DNA of 64,000 nucleotides, taken from positions 20,359 to 84,358 of the forward strand of contig CAZHNS010000007.1 of assembly GCA_964534175.1 (NCBI GenBank). Direction: 5' to 3'. Each line of letters starts with the position of its first letter. The first letter of the stretch is position 1. Below the pieces are notes generated by a model, which saw nothing but the letters and a program-made list of their open reading frames with translations, searched no databases and was not told the origin of the DNA. Positions 1-8,104 of this stretch are shown here, piece after piece. This stretch comes from JAFGHJ01 sp964534175. Its GTDB lineage: Bacteria; Hydrothermota; UBA3072. A program made the translations under genes and the position numbers.

Positions 1-704
1 TATGAATGAATGTAAATATCGAGTTTTCTCTCCGACACTATTCTTGGATCCAGATTTTTCAGTGTACCTGCTGCGGCATTCCTCGGATTTGCGAAGAGTT
101 GTTCTTCTTTCTCTTCTTTTTCTTTATTTAACTTTAAAAAAGAAGAATCGGGCATAAAAACTTCACCTCTGACCTCGAGTCTAGAATACTTCCCTCCATC
201 ATTCAGTAATTCAAGAGGTAAACTTTTTATAGTTTTTAAATTCTGGGTTATATCATCACCCACAACTCCATCTCCCCTGGTAGAACCCCTTACAAATTTA
301 CCATTTTCGTATTCAAGGGAAACAGCCACACCGTCTATCTTTTGTTCTACAACCCACCCGATTGAATCAATCTTATCTTCAAGATTTCTTAAAACTCTCT
401 GTTCAAATTCTTCTAAATCCTTCTCATTGTATGTATTATCAAGAGACAACATAGGTGGTTCATGAGCAACATTAGAAAAACCTTCTAAAGGTTTTCCACC
501 TACCCTCTGCGTTGGAGAATTAGGATCTTTAATTTCAGGATATTTTTCTTCAAGTTTCTCCAGGTCTTTCATCAATGAATCGAACCGGAAATCGGATATT
601 TCAGGCTGGTTTAAGACATAATACTTATAATTGTGATACCGTATTTTCTTCCGTAGCTCTTCTACTTTCTTCTTTATCGCATCAGAAGACTTTTCATACG
701 GCAT
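1..704 (-). CDS. ligA: NAD-dependent DNA ligase, N-terminal part (cut by window edge)
   Basis: This is the first 234 codons of LigA, which seals nicks in DNA using NAD+. It starts at the ATG at 704 (MPYEKSSD) and runs off the left edge. The N-terminal Ia domain includes the HNYKYYV stretch that binds the NMN part of NAD. The adenylation domain follows, with the nucleotidyl-accepting lysine in KIDG (about residue 122), then TRGDG and the FANPRNAAAGTL stretch. All are typical of bacterial LigA, which is usually about 670 residues, so roughly a third is visible. It is co-directional with and 94 bases downstream of ftsZ. No clear promoter or strong ribosome binding site is seen before the ATG. 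The family call is secure. The C-terminal OB, zinc-finger, HhH and BRCT domains cannot be checked here. Confidence 0.95.
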   Translation of the reverse strand, partial: MPYEKSSDAIKKKVEELRKKIRYHNYKYYVLNQPEISDFRFDSLMKDLEKLEEKYPEIKDPNSPTQRVGGKPLEGFSNVAHEPPMLSLDNTYNEKDLEEFEQRVLRNLEDKIDSIGWVVEQKIDGVAVSLEYENGKFVRGSTRGDGVVGDDITQNLKTIKSLPLELLNDGGKYSRLEVRGEVFMPDSSFLKLNKEKEEKEEQLFANPRNAAAGTLKNLDPRIVSERKLDIYIHS

Positions 705-727
705 AACTCAAGCACTCAAAACCGAAA

Positions 728-792
728 GTATGTAGTGTTACTACTTATTTTACCCAAAACACTACTCCCTACTTACTACTCTCTACTCACTA
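728..792. repeat. Imperfect CTACT-type low-complexity repeats between ftsZ and ligA
   Basis: The 94-base ftsZ-ligA gap is rich in imperfect repeats of ACTACT, CTACTT and TCTACTCAC. It looks like a degenerate short tandem repeat. No hairpin with a T-run and no open frame is visible, so a terminator is not supported. Confidence 0.4.
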
Positions 793-798
793 TAAAAA

Positions 799-1947
799 TC
801 AGTCCATTTGTTTTCGCAGGAATGTAGGAACATCAAGGTCTTCTACCATTTTCTTATTACTCATAAAAGCAGGACTATCAAAAATTTCCAGATTTTCCTT
901 TAATTTGTTTAATTCTCCAATTCCATCAAAATCTCTTGCGGTTGCGATTCCTCTAAAATCGATTTTATCGATTTCATCTTTTTCCGGCTCTCCTATACCC
1001 GTGGCAATTAATGTAATTTCCGCCTCGCTGCGCTTTTCTTCAAAAACGACTCCCATAAATATATCACTATCCTCATCATCTGCTGCACCAACGGCTTCCC
1101 TTATAACTTCCATAGCCTCTTTCATTTCTTTCAAAGTGAAATCTTCCTTATCGACTGTAAAATTAACGAGAGCTGCTTTTGACTGAGATATATCTGTATC
1201 CTCAAGCAGCGGTGAATTGATAGCTCCCTGAGCTGCCTCTAAAGCTTTATTCTCTCCGGAGGCTCTTCCCATACCCATCAGAGCCTTACCCCTTTTAGAC
1301 ATTACAGTCTTAACATCCGCAAAATCCAAACTCCAATAAGCATCTTTAAGCAACAGCCCGCTGATGCTTCTAACTGCTTTCATCAAAACATCCATCGAGA
1401 CTTCACTTAAAGCTTTAGCAAGAGACATATTCCCTATACTCATTAATCTATCATTTGGCACAACAAGCAACGTGTCGACAACCGGAGAAAGAGCTTTTAT
1501 TCCTTTTTTAGCCTTTTTTATTCTGCTAGATTCATAATAGAAGGGCGTCGTTACCACTCCAACAGTTAAAACGCCTTTTTCTTTGGCAAGAGAAGCAATG
1601 ATAGGAGAGGCCCCAGTACCAGTTCCTCCTCCCATTCCGGCTGTAATAAATAGCATATCAATATCTTCGGTTAAAACCTTCAAATCTTCAATACTCTCTT
1701 CAGCTGCCTCTCTTCCAAGCTCTGGGTCTCCCCCGGTTCCTCTTCCTCTGGTTAATTCTCTGCCGATCTGAATCTTATCGTTGGTGGGAACCAAATTTAT
1801 ATCCTGTACATCAGTATTGACCGCCCAGAAATCAACACCAGACATTCCCGACTCTACCATTGTAGTAACGGCATTACCACCACAACCTCCCACTCCAACA
1901 ACTCTAATCTTGGCTGGACTATTAGTACTACTTTTAGATTTAAACAT
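799..1947 (-). CDS. ftsZ: Cell division GTPase FtsZ
   Basis: FtsZ is the tubulin-like GTPase that polymerises into the division ring. The 382-residue protein has the N-terminal GGCGGNAV nucleotide loop (about 20-27) and the tubulin signature GGGTGTG (about 106-112). It has only a short linker before a C-terminal peptide DVPTFLRKQ, which is the FtsA/ZipA-type contact tail. The start at 1947 follows AAGGAGG at good spacing. It is the last gene of the dcw operon, 12 bases after ftsA. Odd point: the T7 synergy loop, normally NxDxAD, reads SLDFAD (206-211), so the usual Asn is Ser while both catalytic Asp residues are kept. The preceding segment, usually RPGLI, reads KDAYW. The rest of the protein looks functional. 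Confidence 0.97.
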   Translation of the reverse strand: MFKSKSSTNSPAKIRVVGVGGCGGNAVTTMVESGMSGVDFWAVNTDVQDINLVPTNDKIQIGRELTRGRGTGGDPELGREAAEESIEDLKVLTEDIDMLFITAGMGGGTGTGASPIIASLAKEKGVLTVGVVTTPFYYESSRIKKAKKGIKALSPVVDTLLVVPNDRLMSIGNMSLAKALSEVSMDVLMKAVRSISGLLLKDAYWSLDFADVKTVMSKRGKALMGMGRASGENKALEAAQGAINSPLLEDTDISQSKAALVNFTVDKEDFTLKEMKEAMEVIREAVGAADDEDSDIFMGVVFEEKRSEAEITLIATGIGEPEKDEIDKIDFRGIATARDFDGIGELNKLKENLEIFDSPAFMSNKKMVEDLDVPTFLRKQMD

Positions 1948-1959
1948 TAAGCCTCCTTT

Positions 1960-3198
1960 TTAAAAAAACTCTTCAAACCACTGATTCATTCTTTTTAAAA
2001 CGGAATCGAACATACTCTTTCCCTGGATTTTTCTTAAATTATCACCAGAACTCACAGCTCCGTATTTTATAAGTCCAACCGATGTAGCAAAGGACGGATC
2101 TGAAACAGCGTCACGTAGACCAACTATATCTTCAGAAGGTGTTCCCACTCTTACGGGTAAACCAAAGATGTCTTCTGCCAACTCTGTAATACCTTCTAAC
2201 TTGGCGGTCCCACCGGTTAAAACTACGCCCGCTGAAAGCATTTCATACAAAGGATCTCCGCTAATTCCCCGGTGAGACAATGTTAATATCTCTTCCACTC
2301 GAGGCCGTACAATTTGTTGCAACAAATCGAGCGTTACCTGTTTATCTCTCGAACCCGATATACCCTTTACAGAAATCATCTCTTTTCTTTTATCTTCAGG
2401 AAGTTCTCTGACTGTACCATATTCTATTTTAACTCTTTCCCCTTCTGTATAAGAGCACCTGAGTCCTATTCCAATATCATTCGTAATATTCTCACCGCCC
2501 AGGCCTATCACGGAGGTTTTCCTTAAACTTCCGTTGTAGAAAACTGCTAAATCGGTAGTACCTCCTCCTATATCAATAAGAACTGCCCCAGCTTCTTTTT
2601 CCTCACCGGATAAAACAGCATACGAAGACGCAAGCGGTTGAAGTATAATATCGTTGACTTCATAACCAGCTTTATTAACACATTTGCAAATATTCTTAGC
2701 AGAAGTGACAGCTCCGGTTACAATCACCACGCTCGCTTCCAGTCTTTGAGCGAACATACCTACAGGGTTGTCTATACCCCCCTGTCCATCTAAAATAAAA
2801 TCGGTTGGAATAATATGAATCACTTCTCTGTCTACAGGTAAAGCCATCGACTTAGCACCTTCTAAAACTCTATCTACATCTTCCTTGGTAATCTCATTGT
2901 CCGGTCCTGCTACAGCTACAACTCCTTTCCCCTGAATATTTCTTATGTGATCTCCCGCGATCCCTGTAAATACACCACTGGCTTCTTTCCCCGCCATCAT
3001 TTCTGCTTCTCTCATTGCTTTAAGGATAGACTGAACTGTCTTATCTATGTTTATAACAATTCCTTTTCGAAGACCCTCGGAAGTGTACTTGCCAACTCCT
3101 ATGATATTAACCCTGCCTTCTTCAATTTCAGCAATAACAGAAGCAATTTTCGTTGTACCCAGATCTAATCCTACTACAATATCATTTTCTTCTCCCAA
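1960..3198 (-). CDS. ftsA: Cell division protein FtsA
   Basis: FtsA is an actin-fold ATPase that tethers FtsZ to the membrane and recruits later divisome proteins. The 412-residue sequence opens with GLDLGTTKIA (phosphate 1 loop). It carries the phosphate 2 loop IDIGGGTTDLAVF near residue 208 and the adenosine motif VVLTGGTAKLEG near 330. It ends in an amphipathic helix (DSVLKRMNQWFEEFF) matching the membrane-targeting tail of the family. The ATG at 3198 follows TTAAGGAGG closely. It lies between ftsQ (3-base gap) and ftsZ, the classical order, so it is co-transcribed in the dcw operon. No anomaly seen. Confidence 0.96.
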   Translation of the reverse strand: MGEENDIVVGLDLGTTKIASVIAEIEEGRVNIIGVGKYTSEGLRKGIVINIDKTVQSILKAMREAEMMAGKEASGVFTGIAGDHIRNIQGKGVVAVAGPDNEITKEDVDRVLEGAKSMALPVDREVIHIIPTDFILDGQGGIDNPVGMFAQRLEASVVIVTGAVTSAKNICKCVNKAGYEVNDIILQPLASSYAVLSGEEKEAGAVLIDIGGGTTDLAVFYNGSLRKTSVIGLGGENITNDIGIGLRCSYTEGERVKIEYGTVRELPEDKRKEMISVKGISGSRDKQVTLDLLQQIVRPRVEEILTLSHRGISGDPLYEMLSAGVVLTGGTAKLEGITELAEDIFGLPVRVGTPSEDIVGLRDAVSDPSFATSVGLIKYGAVSSGDNLRKIQGKSMFDSVLKRMNQWFEEFF

Positions 3199-3201
3199 TG
3201 C

Positions 3202-3849
3202 TTACCTCCTTAAGACCACCATATTTTTAAACCTAAAGTCAATTTTTCCCTTAAACTCGCCTATATTATCTCTCAATAAAACCCTCAGTATTTCATACTT
3301 CCTCACGAATTCGTCGTTTCCCCAAATAACTTCAGAGTCAGAAATTTTTGTCCTTACTCCGCCGCCGGTAATCTGCACCTTATCGACATTAAATCCTTTC
3401 AGAATTTCAAAAATACCAAGTGCCTGTTCTACTTCTTCGCTTGTAATTGCTCTACTTATTTTAACCATAGGCAGTGAATCAGCTTTAACATCAACAAAAA
3501 TAAAACCTTCTTTATCTATAACTTTTCCGTCAGTATCAGCGATTCGGACTACCGGCACTCTCGGGGTAACAATAATATTTAATCTACTTAAAATATTTCT
3601 TCTTAAACGAACCGACCTTACCCAGGGAAGAGATTCAACTGAATCCTTTAATTCATTTAAATCATCTAGACCAGTTTTTTTAAATATTTCTCCGATTTCT
3701 TTTTTTCTATTCTCCGTTACTTCCATAGAATAACTAACATGAGCTTTCCCTATAGGAAGGGAAATTACCAGTATTTTGTATAAAAAATACATTATTAATA
3801 ATATCAACAAATAGCGAATTCTAAATATGGATTTCTTTTTCTTTGCCAA
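3202..3849 (-). CDS. ftsQ: Cell division protein FtsQ/DivIB (POTRA domain)
   Basis: This is a 215-residue bitopic protein. A lysine-rich cytoplasmic tip (AKKKKS) is followed by one membrane helix at about residues 10-30. A periplasmic POTRA-like domain (VTENRKKEIGEIF onward, with LPWVRSVRLRR) and a beta domain follow. FtsQ links the cytoplasmic ring to FtsL/FtsB/FtsI. Sequence conservation in this family is low, and the call rests on the architecture plus position between murB and ftsA. The start is TTG at 3849, chosen because GGAGG lies 8 bases upstream; the next in-frame Met lies inside the membrane helix. The gene overlaps the 3' end of murB by 29 bases. Confidence 0.88.
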   Translation of the reverse strand: MAKKKKSIFRIRYLLILLIMYFLYKILVISLPIGKAHVSYSMEVTENRKKEIGEIFKKTGLDDLNELKDSVESLPWVRSVRLRRNILSRLNIIVTPRVPVVRIADTDGKVIDKEGFIFVDVKADSLPMVKISRAITSEEVEQALGIFEILKGFNVDKVQITGGGVRTKISDSEVIWGNDEFVRKYEILRVLLRDNIGEFKGKIDFRFKNMVVLRR

Positions 3850-4711
3850 TTATTTTTACCTCCAACTCTAAGTCAACTCCTGAATTTTTTTTAACCTTAT
3901 CCCTAACCCTTCCGATTAAATCAATAAAATCTTCTGAAGTAGCCCCAGGTGCGGTTAGAAAAAAATTGCAATGCTTCTCTGAAACCTTTACGCTTCCAAT
4001 ATTCATCCCTTTGCATCCCGCCCTCTCAATCAATTCTCCCGCAGAACGCCTTTTTGGGTTCTTAAAAACAGAACCACAAGTACCTATTTCGTCAGAAATA
4101 AACGGGTGTTTCCTTCTTCTGATTCCCATTATCTCTATAATTTTATTCTCTATATCTTTCTTCTCTTTTTCATCGAATTCAAACTCTACATCAAGTACAA
4201 TTTCATCCGAAAGACTGGATTTCCTGTAACCAAATTCAAATTCGGAAAGATTAAGCTCCCCACCATTCCTTAAAACTTTAGCAGTATTTATATACTTTCC
4301 TATCTCACAGTCAAAAGCACTTGCGTTCATAACAGAAGCACCACCGACACTTCCCGGAATACCAATAAGCTCTTCAATGCCTCCAAGAGAAGACTCTTTC
4401 GCAATTTTTATAACCTCAGATAAACTTGCTCCTGCTTCTGCAATCATTTTAGCCCCATCAACTTCGATTTTTTTCATTTTTTCCGTACAAATTACCATAC
4501 CGGAAAACCCCTCGTCTGAAAAAAGTATATTTGAACCTTTTCCCATAATTAAAACCGGAAGATTTTCTCTTTCCGCAAAAGCTGTTGCCTTAGAGACATC
4601 ATCGGCATCAGAAGCCAAAAGAAAATACTTTGTCTTTCCCCCAAGATGCAGCGAACTGTGTAAGGACAAAAGCTCATCAAACATAAATTTACCCTTTACT
4701 TTTAATTCCAT
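3821..4711 (-). CDS. murB: UDP-N-acetylenolpyruvoylglucosamine reductase MurB
   Basis: MurB is the FAD enzyme that reduces UDP-GlcNAc-enolpyruvate to UDP-MurNAc with NADPH, the second committed step of peptidoglycan synthesis. The 296-residue protein has the FAD-binding segment GKGSNILFSDEGF (about 57-69), the IPGSVGGASVMNASAF loop (about 117-132), the FGYRKSS motif, and GSVFKNP carrying the catalytic serine. The C-terminal glutamate region is LELEVKIIG. Its length fits the compact type II MurB. It overlaps murC by 23 bases and ftsQ by 29, implying translational coupling in the dcw operon. Confidence 0.95.
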   Translation of the reverse strand: MELKVKGKFMFDELLSLHSSLHLGGKTKYFLLASDADDVSKATAFAERENLPVLIMGKGSNILFSDEGFSGMVICTEKMKKIEVDGAKMIAEAGASLSEVIKIAKESSLGGIEELIGIPGSVGGASVMNASAFDCEIGKYINTAKVLRNGGELNLSEFEFGYRKSSLSDEIVLDVEFEFDEKEKKDIENKIIEIMGIRRRKHPFISDEIGTCGSVFKNPKRRSAGELIERAGCKGMNIGSVKVSEKHCNFFLTAPGATSEDFIDLIGRVRDKVKKNSGVDLELEVKIIGKEKEIHI

Positions 4712-6065
4712 CGATTATATCCTCTGCGATATTATATATATTTCCTGCGCCGAGCAAAATCACCATATCACCTTTAGAAAGCTGTGGAACCAAAAACTTT
4801 GGTATTTCTTCCTTTATCCCGATATATTCCACATCTTTGTGCCCGAAATTTCTGCATTGGTCTTTAATAATTTCACCTGTAACTCCTGGTATGGGTTCCT
4901 CTCTTGAGGGATAAATATCTGTAACAATAACCTTATCAGCCTGGAAAAAAGCTTTACCGAATTCTTTTTTTAGCAATATAGTCCTTGAATACAAATGAGG
5001 CTGAAATACTGCAACTATTCTTCCGTCCCACCCTTCTCTCGCTCCGGCAAGAGTGGACTCAATTTCTCTCGGATGATGAGCGTAATCGTCTATGACAAGA
5101 ATTCCCTTTTCTAATCCCCGTTTTTCAAATCTCCTCGCGATACCGGTACATTTGCCAATTCCATCTTTAATACTCTCCACATCGATTCCTAATTCCAAAG
5201 CAACAGAACAAGCGGCTATAGCATTTAAGACGTTATGCTTACCGGGAAGATTAACCGGAATATTTCTTATATTAACTCCGTTCGAGATAAGATCAAAACT
5301 ATGGGAGAAACCTTCTCTTTTTATATTCATTCCTCTTACATCTGCATTGGGAGAAAGCCCAAAAGTTATTACCCTTCTCTCTATTTCCGTAAGAATAGAA
5401 AGAGAAACAGGATCATCCATAGAAAGATGAATAGACCCATAAAATGGTACCGAATTTGCGAATCTCTTAAATGTATCTTTTATATCATCGAGGTCTTTAT
5501 AAACATCGAGGTGTTCAAGATCGATATTCGTAATAACCGCCACCGTGGGAAATAGTTTAAGAAAAGAACGATCACTCTCATCGGCCTCTGCCACAAGATA
5601 CTCGCTTTCACCCAATCTCGCATTATTCCCTGTGCTCCTGAGTATTCCACCAACAATTATGGTGGGATCAAGTTCCTTCTCTTTTAAAATAGATGCCACA
5701 AGAGAAGTCGTCGTAGACTTACCGTGAGTTCCGGCAACGGCTATAGAGAATTTGATTCTCATTAATTCAGCCAGCATCTCGGCTCTTCTACTTATTGGTG
5801 TATTTGTTTTCTTAGCCTGCTGTAACTCTACATTATCCTTAGATACAGCTGAGGTATAAACTACAACATCCGAATCACCAACATTATCCTTGTTGTGTGG
5901 TATTGAAATCTTTATACCTAAATTCTTGAGTCTCTTGATATTTTCAGAATCCTTGATATCACTACCTGTGACCTCAAAACCCATATTCCAGAGTAATTCG
6001 GCAATACCGCTCATACCGATACCGCCTATACCAATAAAATGAATTTTTTTAAACTTTCCGAACAT
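4689..6065 (-). CDS. murC: UDP-N-acetylmuramate--L-alanine ligase MurC
   Basis: MurC adds the first amino acid, L-Ala, to UDP-MurNAc using ATP. The 458-residue sequence starts with the Rossmann-type UDP-binding motif HFIGIGGIGMSG. It carries the Mur ligase P-loop GTHGKSTTTS (about 112-121), the central metal/substrate segment VAEADESDRSF, and the DDYAHHPREIE motif (about 335) typical of MurC. Three domains are complete. It overlaps murG upstream by 17 bases and murB downstream by 23. Cytoplasmic; no anomaly seen. Confidence 0.96.
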   Translation of the reverse strand: MFGKFKKIHFIGIGGIGMSGIAELLWNMGFEVTGSDIKDSENIKRLKNLGIKISIPHNKDNVGDSDVVVYTSAVSKDNVELQQAKKTNTPISRRAEMLAELMRIKFSIAVAGTHGKSTTTSLVASILKEKELDPTIIVGGILRSTGNNARLGESEYLVAEADESDRSFLKLFPTVAVITNIDLEHLDVYKDLDDIKDTFKRFANSVPFYGSIHLSMDDPVSLSILTEIERRVITFGLSPNADVRGMNIKREGFSHSFDLISNGVNIRNIPVNLPGKHNVLNAIAACSVALELGIDVESIKDGIGKCTGIARRFEKRGLEKGILVIDDYAHHPREIESTLAGAREGWDGRIVAVFQPHLYSRTILLKKEFGKAFFQADKVIVTDIYPSREEPIPGVTGEIIKDQCRNFGHKDVEYIGIKEEIPKFLVPQLSKGDMVILLGAGNIYNIAEDIIDGIKSKG

Positions 6066-7092
6066 TTATTAAAATCCTCTCAATTATCTTATCTGTCGAA
6101 TTATTTTTATCAACGCTTATTTTTTCTCCGTAAAGCGTCTCGATTAATTTCGGAAAATTTTCCACATCCACTTCTTCTTCCCTCTTTATTATTATATTAT
6201 TTTTTTTAAGCGCAAGTCTTTTTGCGTTAAAAAATTGATGGTCTTTAAAAGCATAGGGATAAGGAATCAAAATCGCTGGAATACCTGTATTTTCAATCTC
6301 CGCAGTAGCTAAAGCTCCAGCCCGAGAGACGATAACATCGCTTATGGCATAAGCGAGATCCATTCTATCTATAAACGAAAACTGCCGAGCCCACTGCGAG
6401 CCAGCAGCTATTTCAAATTTTCCTCTCTGAATAATAAATTGCCATTCTCGACCCATTAAAGGAATTAACTTTTCTGAAAGCCTGGCAAGAAATTCTGCTC
6501 CGCGGCTTCCCCCAATCACCAGTAATGTTTTCTTACTGGGCATTAGAGAAAAATAATTAACTGCTTCCCCATATTTACCTTCCGTTAAATCCGCTCTTAA
6601 AGGAATGCCTGTAACAACTTTTTTCTTTCCCTCCAAAGCGGGAAAATCTCCCTCGTAGGGTAAAAATATTTCCCTTGAAAAACGAGAAAGTAAATTGACA
6701 GCCTTTCCGGGTTTTGAATCCAGAACTAGAGTAAAAACCGGCACTCTTAAAATAACTCCTGCCAGACCAACAGGTAGTGATGCAAAAGCACCCGTATGAA
6801 AAACCGCACAAACTCTTCTTCTTATTATCAACCAAACCGAAAAGAAAAAGCCGGGAATAAAACGGAAAATGAAAACAATTTTACCCATTAAATTTTTGCC
6901 TACCCATCCCACCGTCGGCAAAAGAAACATATCCTTCATAGTAACGAACTTTTTCTCGAGTCCGGAACTGCTTCCTATATATATCACTCCAAACCCTCTA
7001 TTTTCTATTCCGCGAGCGACTGCGAGAGCCGGAAAAATATGCCCTCCTGTCCCTCCGCCCGATACGATTATATTTTTTTTCGATCGAGACAA
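6049..7092 (-). CDS. murG: UDP-GlcNAc:lipid I N-acetylglucosaminyl transferase MurG
   Basis: MurG is the membrane-associated GT28 enzyme that turns lipid I into lipid II. The glycine-rich N-terminal loop SGGGTGGHIFPA and the C-domain motifs VIGGSRGAEFLA, RAGALATAEIE and PYPYAFKDHQFFNA are present. The start is most likely TTG at 7092, because AGGAGG sits 5 bases before it. An in-frame GTG at 7098 lies almost inside that Shine-Dalgarno and is a poor candidate. The first 95 bases overlap the 3' end of ftsW in another frame, an unusually long overlap. The order ftsW-murG-murC is standard. The protein is about 347 residues, normal for the family. Confidence 0.95.
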   Translation of the reverse strand: MSRSKKNIIVSGGGTGGHIFPALAVARGIENRGFGVIYIGSSSGLEKKFVTMKDMFLLPTVGWVGKNLMGKIVFIFRFIPGFFFSVWLIIRRRVCAVFHTGAFASLPVGLAGVILRVPVFTLVLDSKPGKAVNLLSRFSREIFLPYEGDFPALEGKKKVVTGIPLRADLTEGKYGEAVNYFSLMPSKKTLLVIGGSRGAEFLARLSEKLIPLMGREWQFIIQRGKFEIAAGSQWARQFSFIDRMDLAYAISDVIVSRAGALATAEIENTGIPAILIPYPYAFKDHQFFNAKRLALKKNNIIIKREEEVDVENFPKLIETLYGEKISVDKNNSTDKIIERILINVRKV

Positions 7093-8104
7093 TAACACCT
7101 CCTGCCATGTAAGCCATTATTAAAGCAGTACCCCCACTGGATATAAAAGGCAACGGTACTCCTGTAACCGGAACAATTCCAAGGGATACGTAAATATGTA
7201 ACAAAGCGTAAACTCCTATAAAAGAAACCAACCCCAATCCCAACAGGGAAGAATATTCATTTGGAGCTTTTAGACTTGACTTTATAGCACTTACCAAATA
7301 AACGACAAACAAGCCAACAATCAAAAGACACCCCGTGAATCCTAATTCCTCACCAATTATTGAAAAGATAAAATCTGAATCCGGTAAAGGGATATAAAAA
7401 AACTTCTCCATTCCGCTTCCAAGGCCCAACCCTGAAAACCCACCGTGGGAAATAGCTTGAACAGTAACATTCACAGACTCACCATTAATATGGTTATTGA
7501 TTCTGCTAATTGCGTACCCTTCGCGAGATATAAAAAGAACTCCGACAAGAAGCATTACAGCAAAGAAAACCGAAACTTTAGCGTCATCAGTACTATTCAA
7601 AAATAACATTATTGTACCAATAACTAAAGTCAGAAATGCCATTGAAATATCGGGCTGAATAATAATTAACCCCATAATAACTGAAATAACAAAAATTGAA
7701 ATTCCGAAATCTCTTTTTTTCGCAAAGAAAACAACAAGAGCAAATTGGGCAAAAATCGAAGGTTGAAAAGAAAATCTTGTATTAAAAAGCTTTATAGCCA
7801 ACCATCTTCTTGCCCCATTGATTTCTAGCCCATAAAAATATGTAAATAGAAGTAGTAAACCCGCCAATATAAGAAAAACTAAATTAAATTCTTCCCAAAA
7901 TTTTAACTTTATTTTCGAGGTGAGAAAAAACATACCAACACCAAAAACAAATAAAATTAACTGCTTAAGAAAAGAAAACGGTACGACACTTTTGTAAACA
8001 GAAATCCCGGAGCTTGCCGAAAAAACCATTATGAGCCCAAAAGCACCAAGTAATAAAGGGATAACTTCTACCAATCCTATTTTTATTCCACTACGTTTAA
8101 CCAT
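6998..8104 (-). CDS. ftsW: SEDS-family peptidoglycan polymerase FtsW
   Basis: This is a multi-pass SEDS protein (about 10 membrane helices, 368 residues) that polymerises lipid II at the septum with FtsI. Family features are the early VFSASS segment, FQPSIFAQFALV, the IQPDISMAF region (QPD-type motif), and ISHGGFSGLGLGSG followed by LPDSDFIFSIIGEELGF and PFISSGGTALI. The ATG at 8104 overlaps the murD stop. The last roughly 25 residues are an Arg/Ser-rich tail (GSRSRSRNRK) encoded inside murG in another frame. FtsW rather than RodA is inferred from its dcw position. Confidence 0.94.
   Translation of the reverse strand: MVKRSGIKIGLVEVIPLLLGAFGLIMVFSASSGISVYKSVVPFSFLKQLILFVFGVGMFFLTSKIKLKFWEEFNLVFLILAGLLLLFTYFYGLEINGARRWLAIKLFNTRFSFQPSIFAQFALVVFFAKKRDFGISIFVISVIMGLIIIQPDISMAFLTLVIGTIMLFLNSTDDAKVSVFFAVMLLVGVLFISREGYAISRINNHINGESVNVTVQAISHGGFSGLGLGSGMEKFFYIPLPDSDFIFSIIGEELGFTGCLLIVGLFVVYLVSAIKSSLKAPNEYSSLLGLGLVSFIGVYALLHIYVSLGIVPVTGVPLPFISSGGTALIMAYMAGGVIVSIEKKYNRIGRRDRRAYFSGSRSRSRNRK

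Noticed and set aside
728..792. A CRISPR-like or terminator array between ftsZ and ligA
   Set aside because: The repeats are short, irregular and without spacers, and no stem with a T-run is present.
905..1186. Long open frames on the plus strand opposite the dcw genes
   Set aside because: They are antisense to well-supported genes, with low-complexity Ser/Pro/Ile-rich translations and no ribosome sites.
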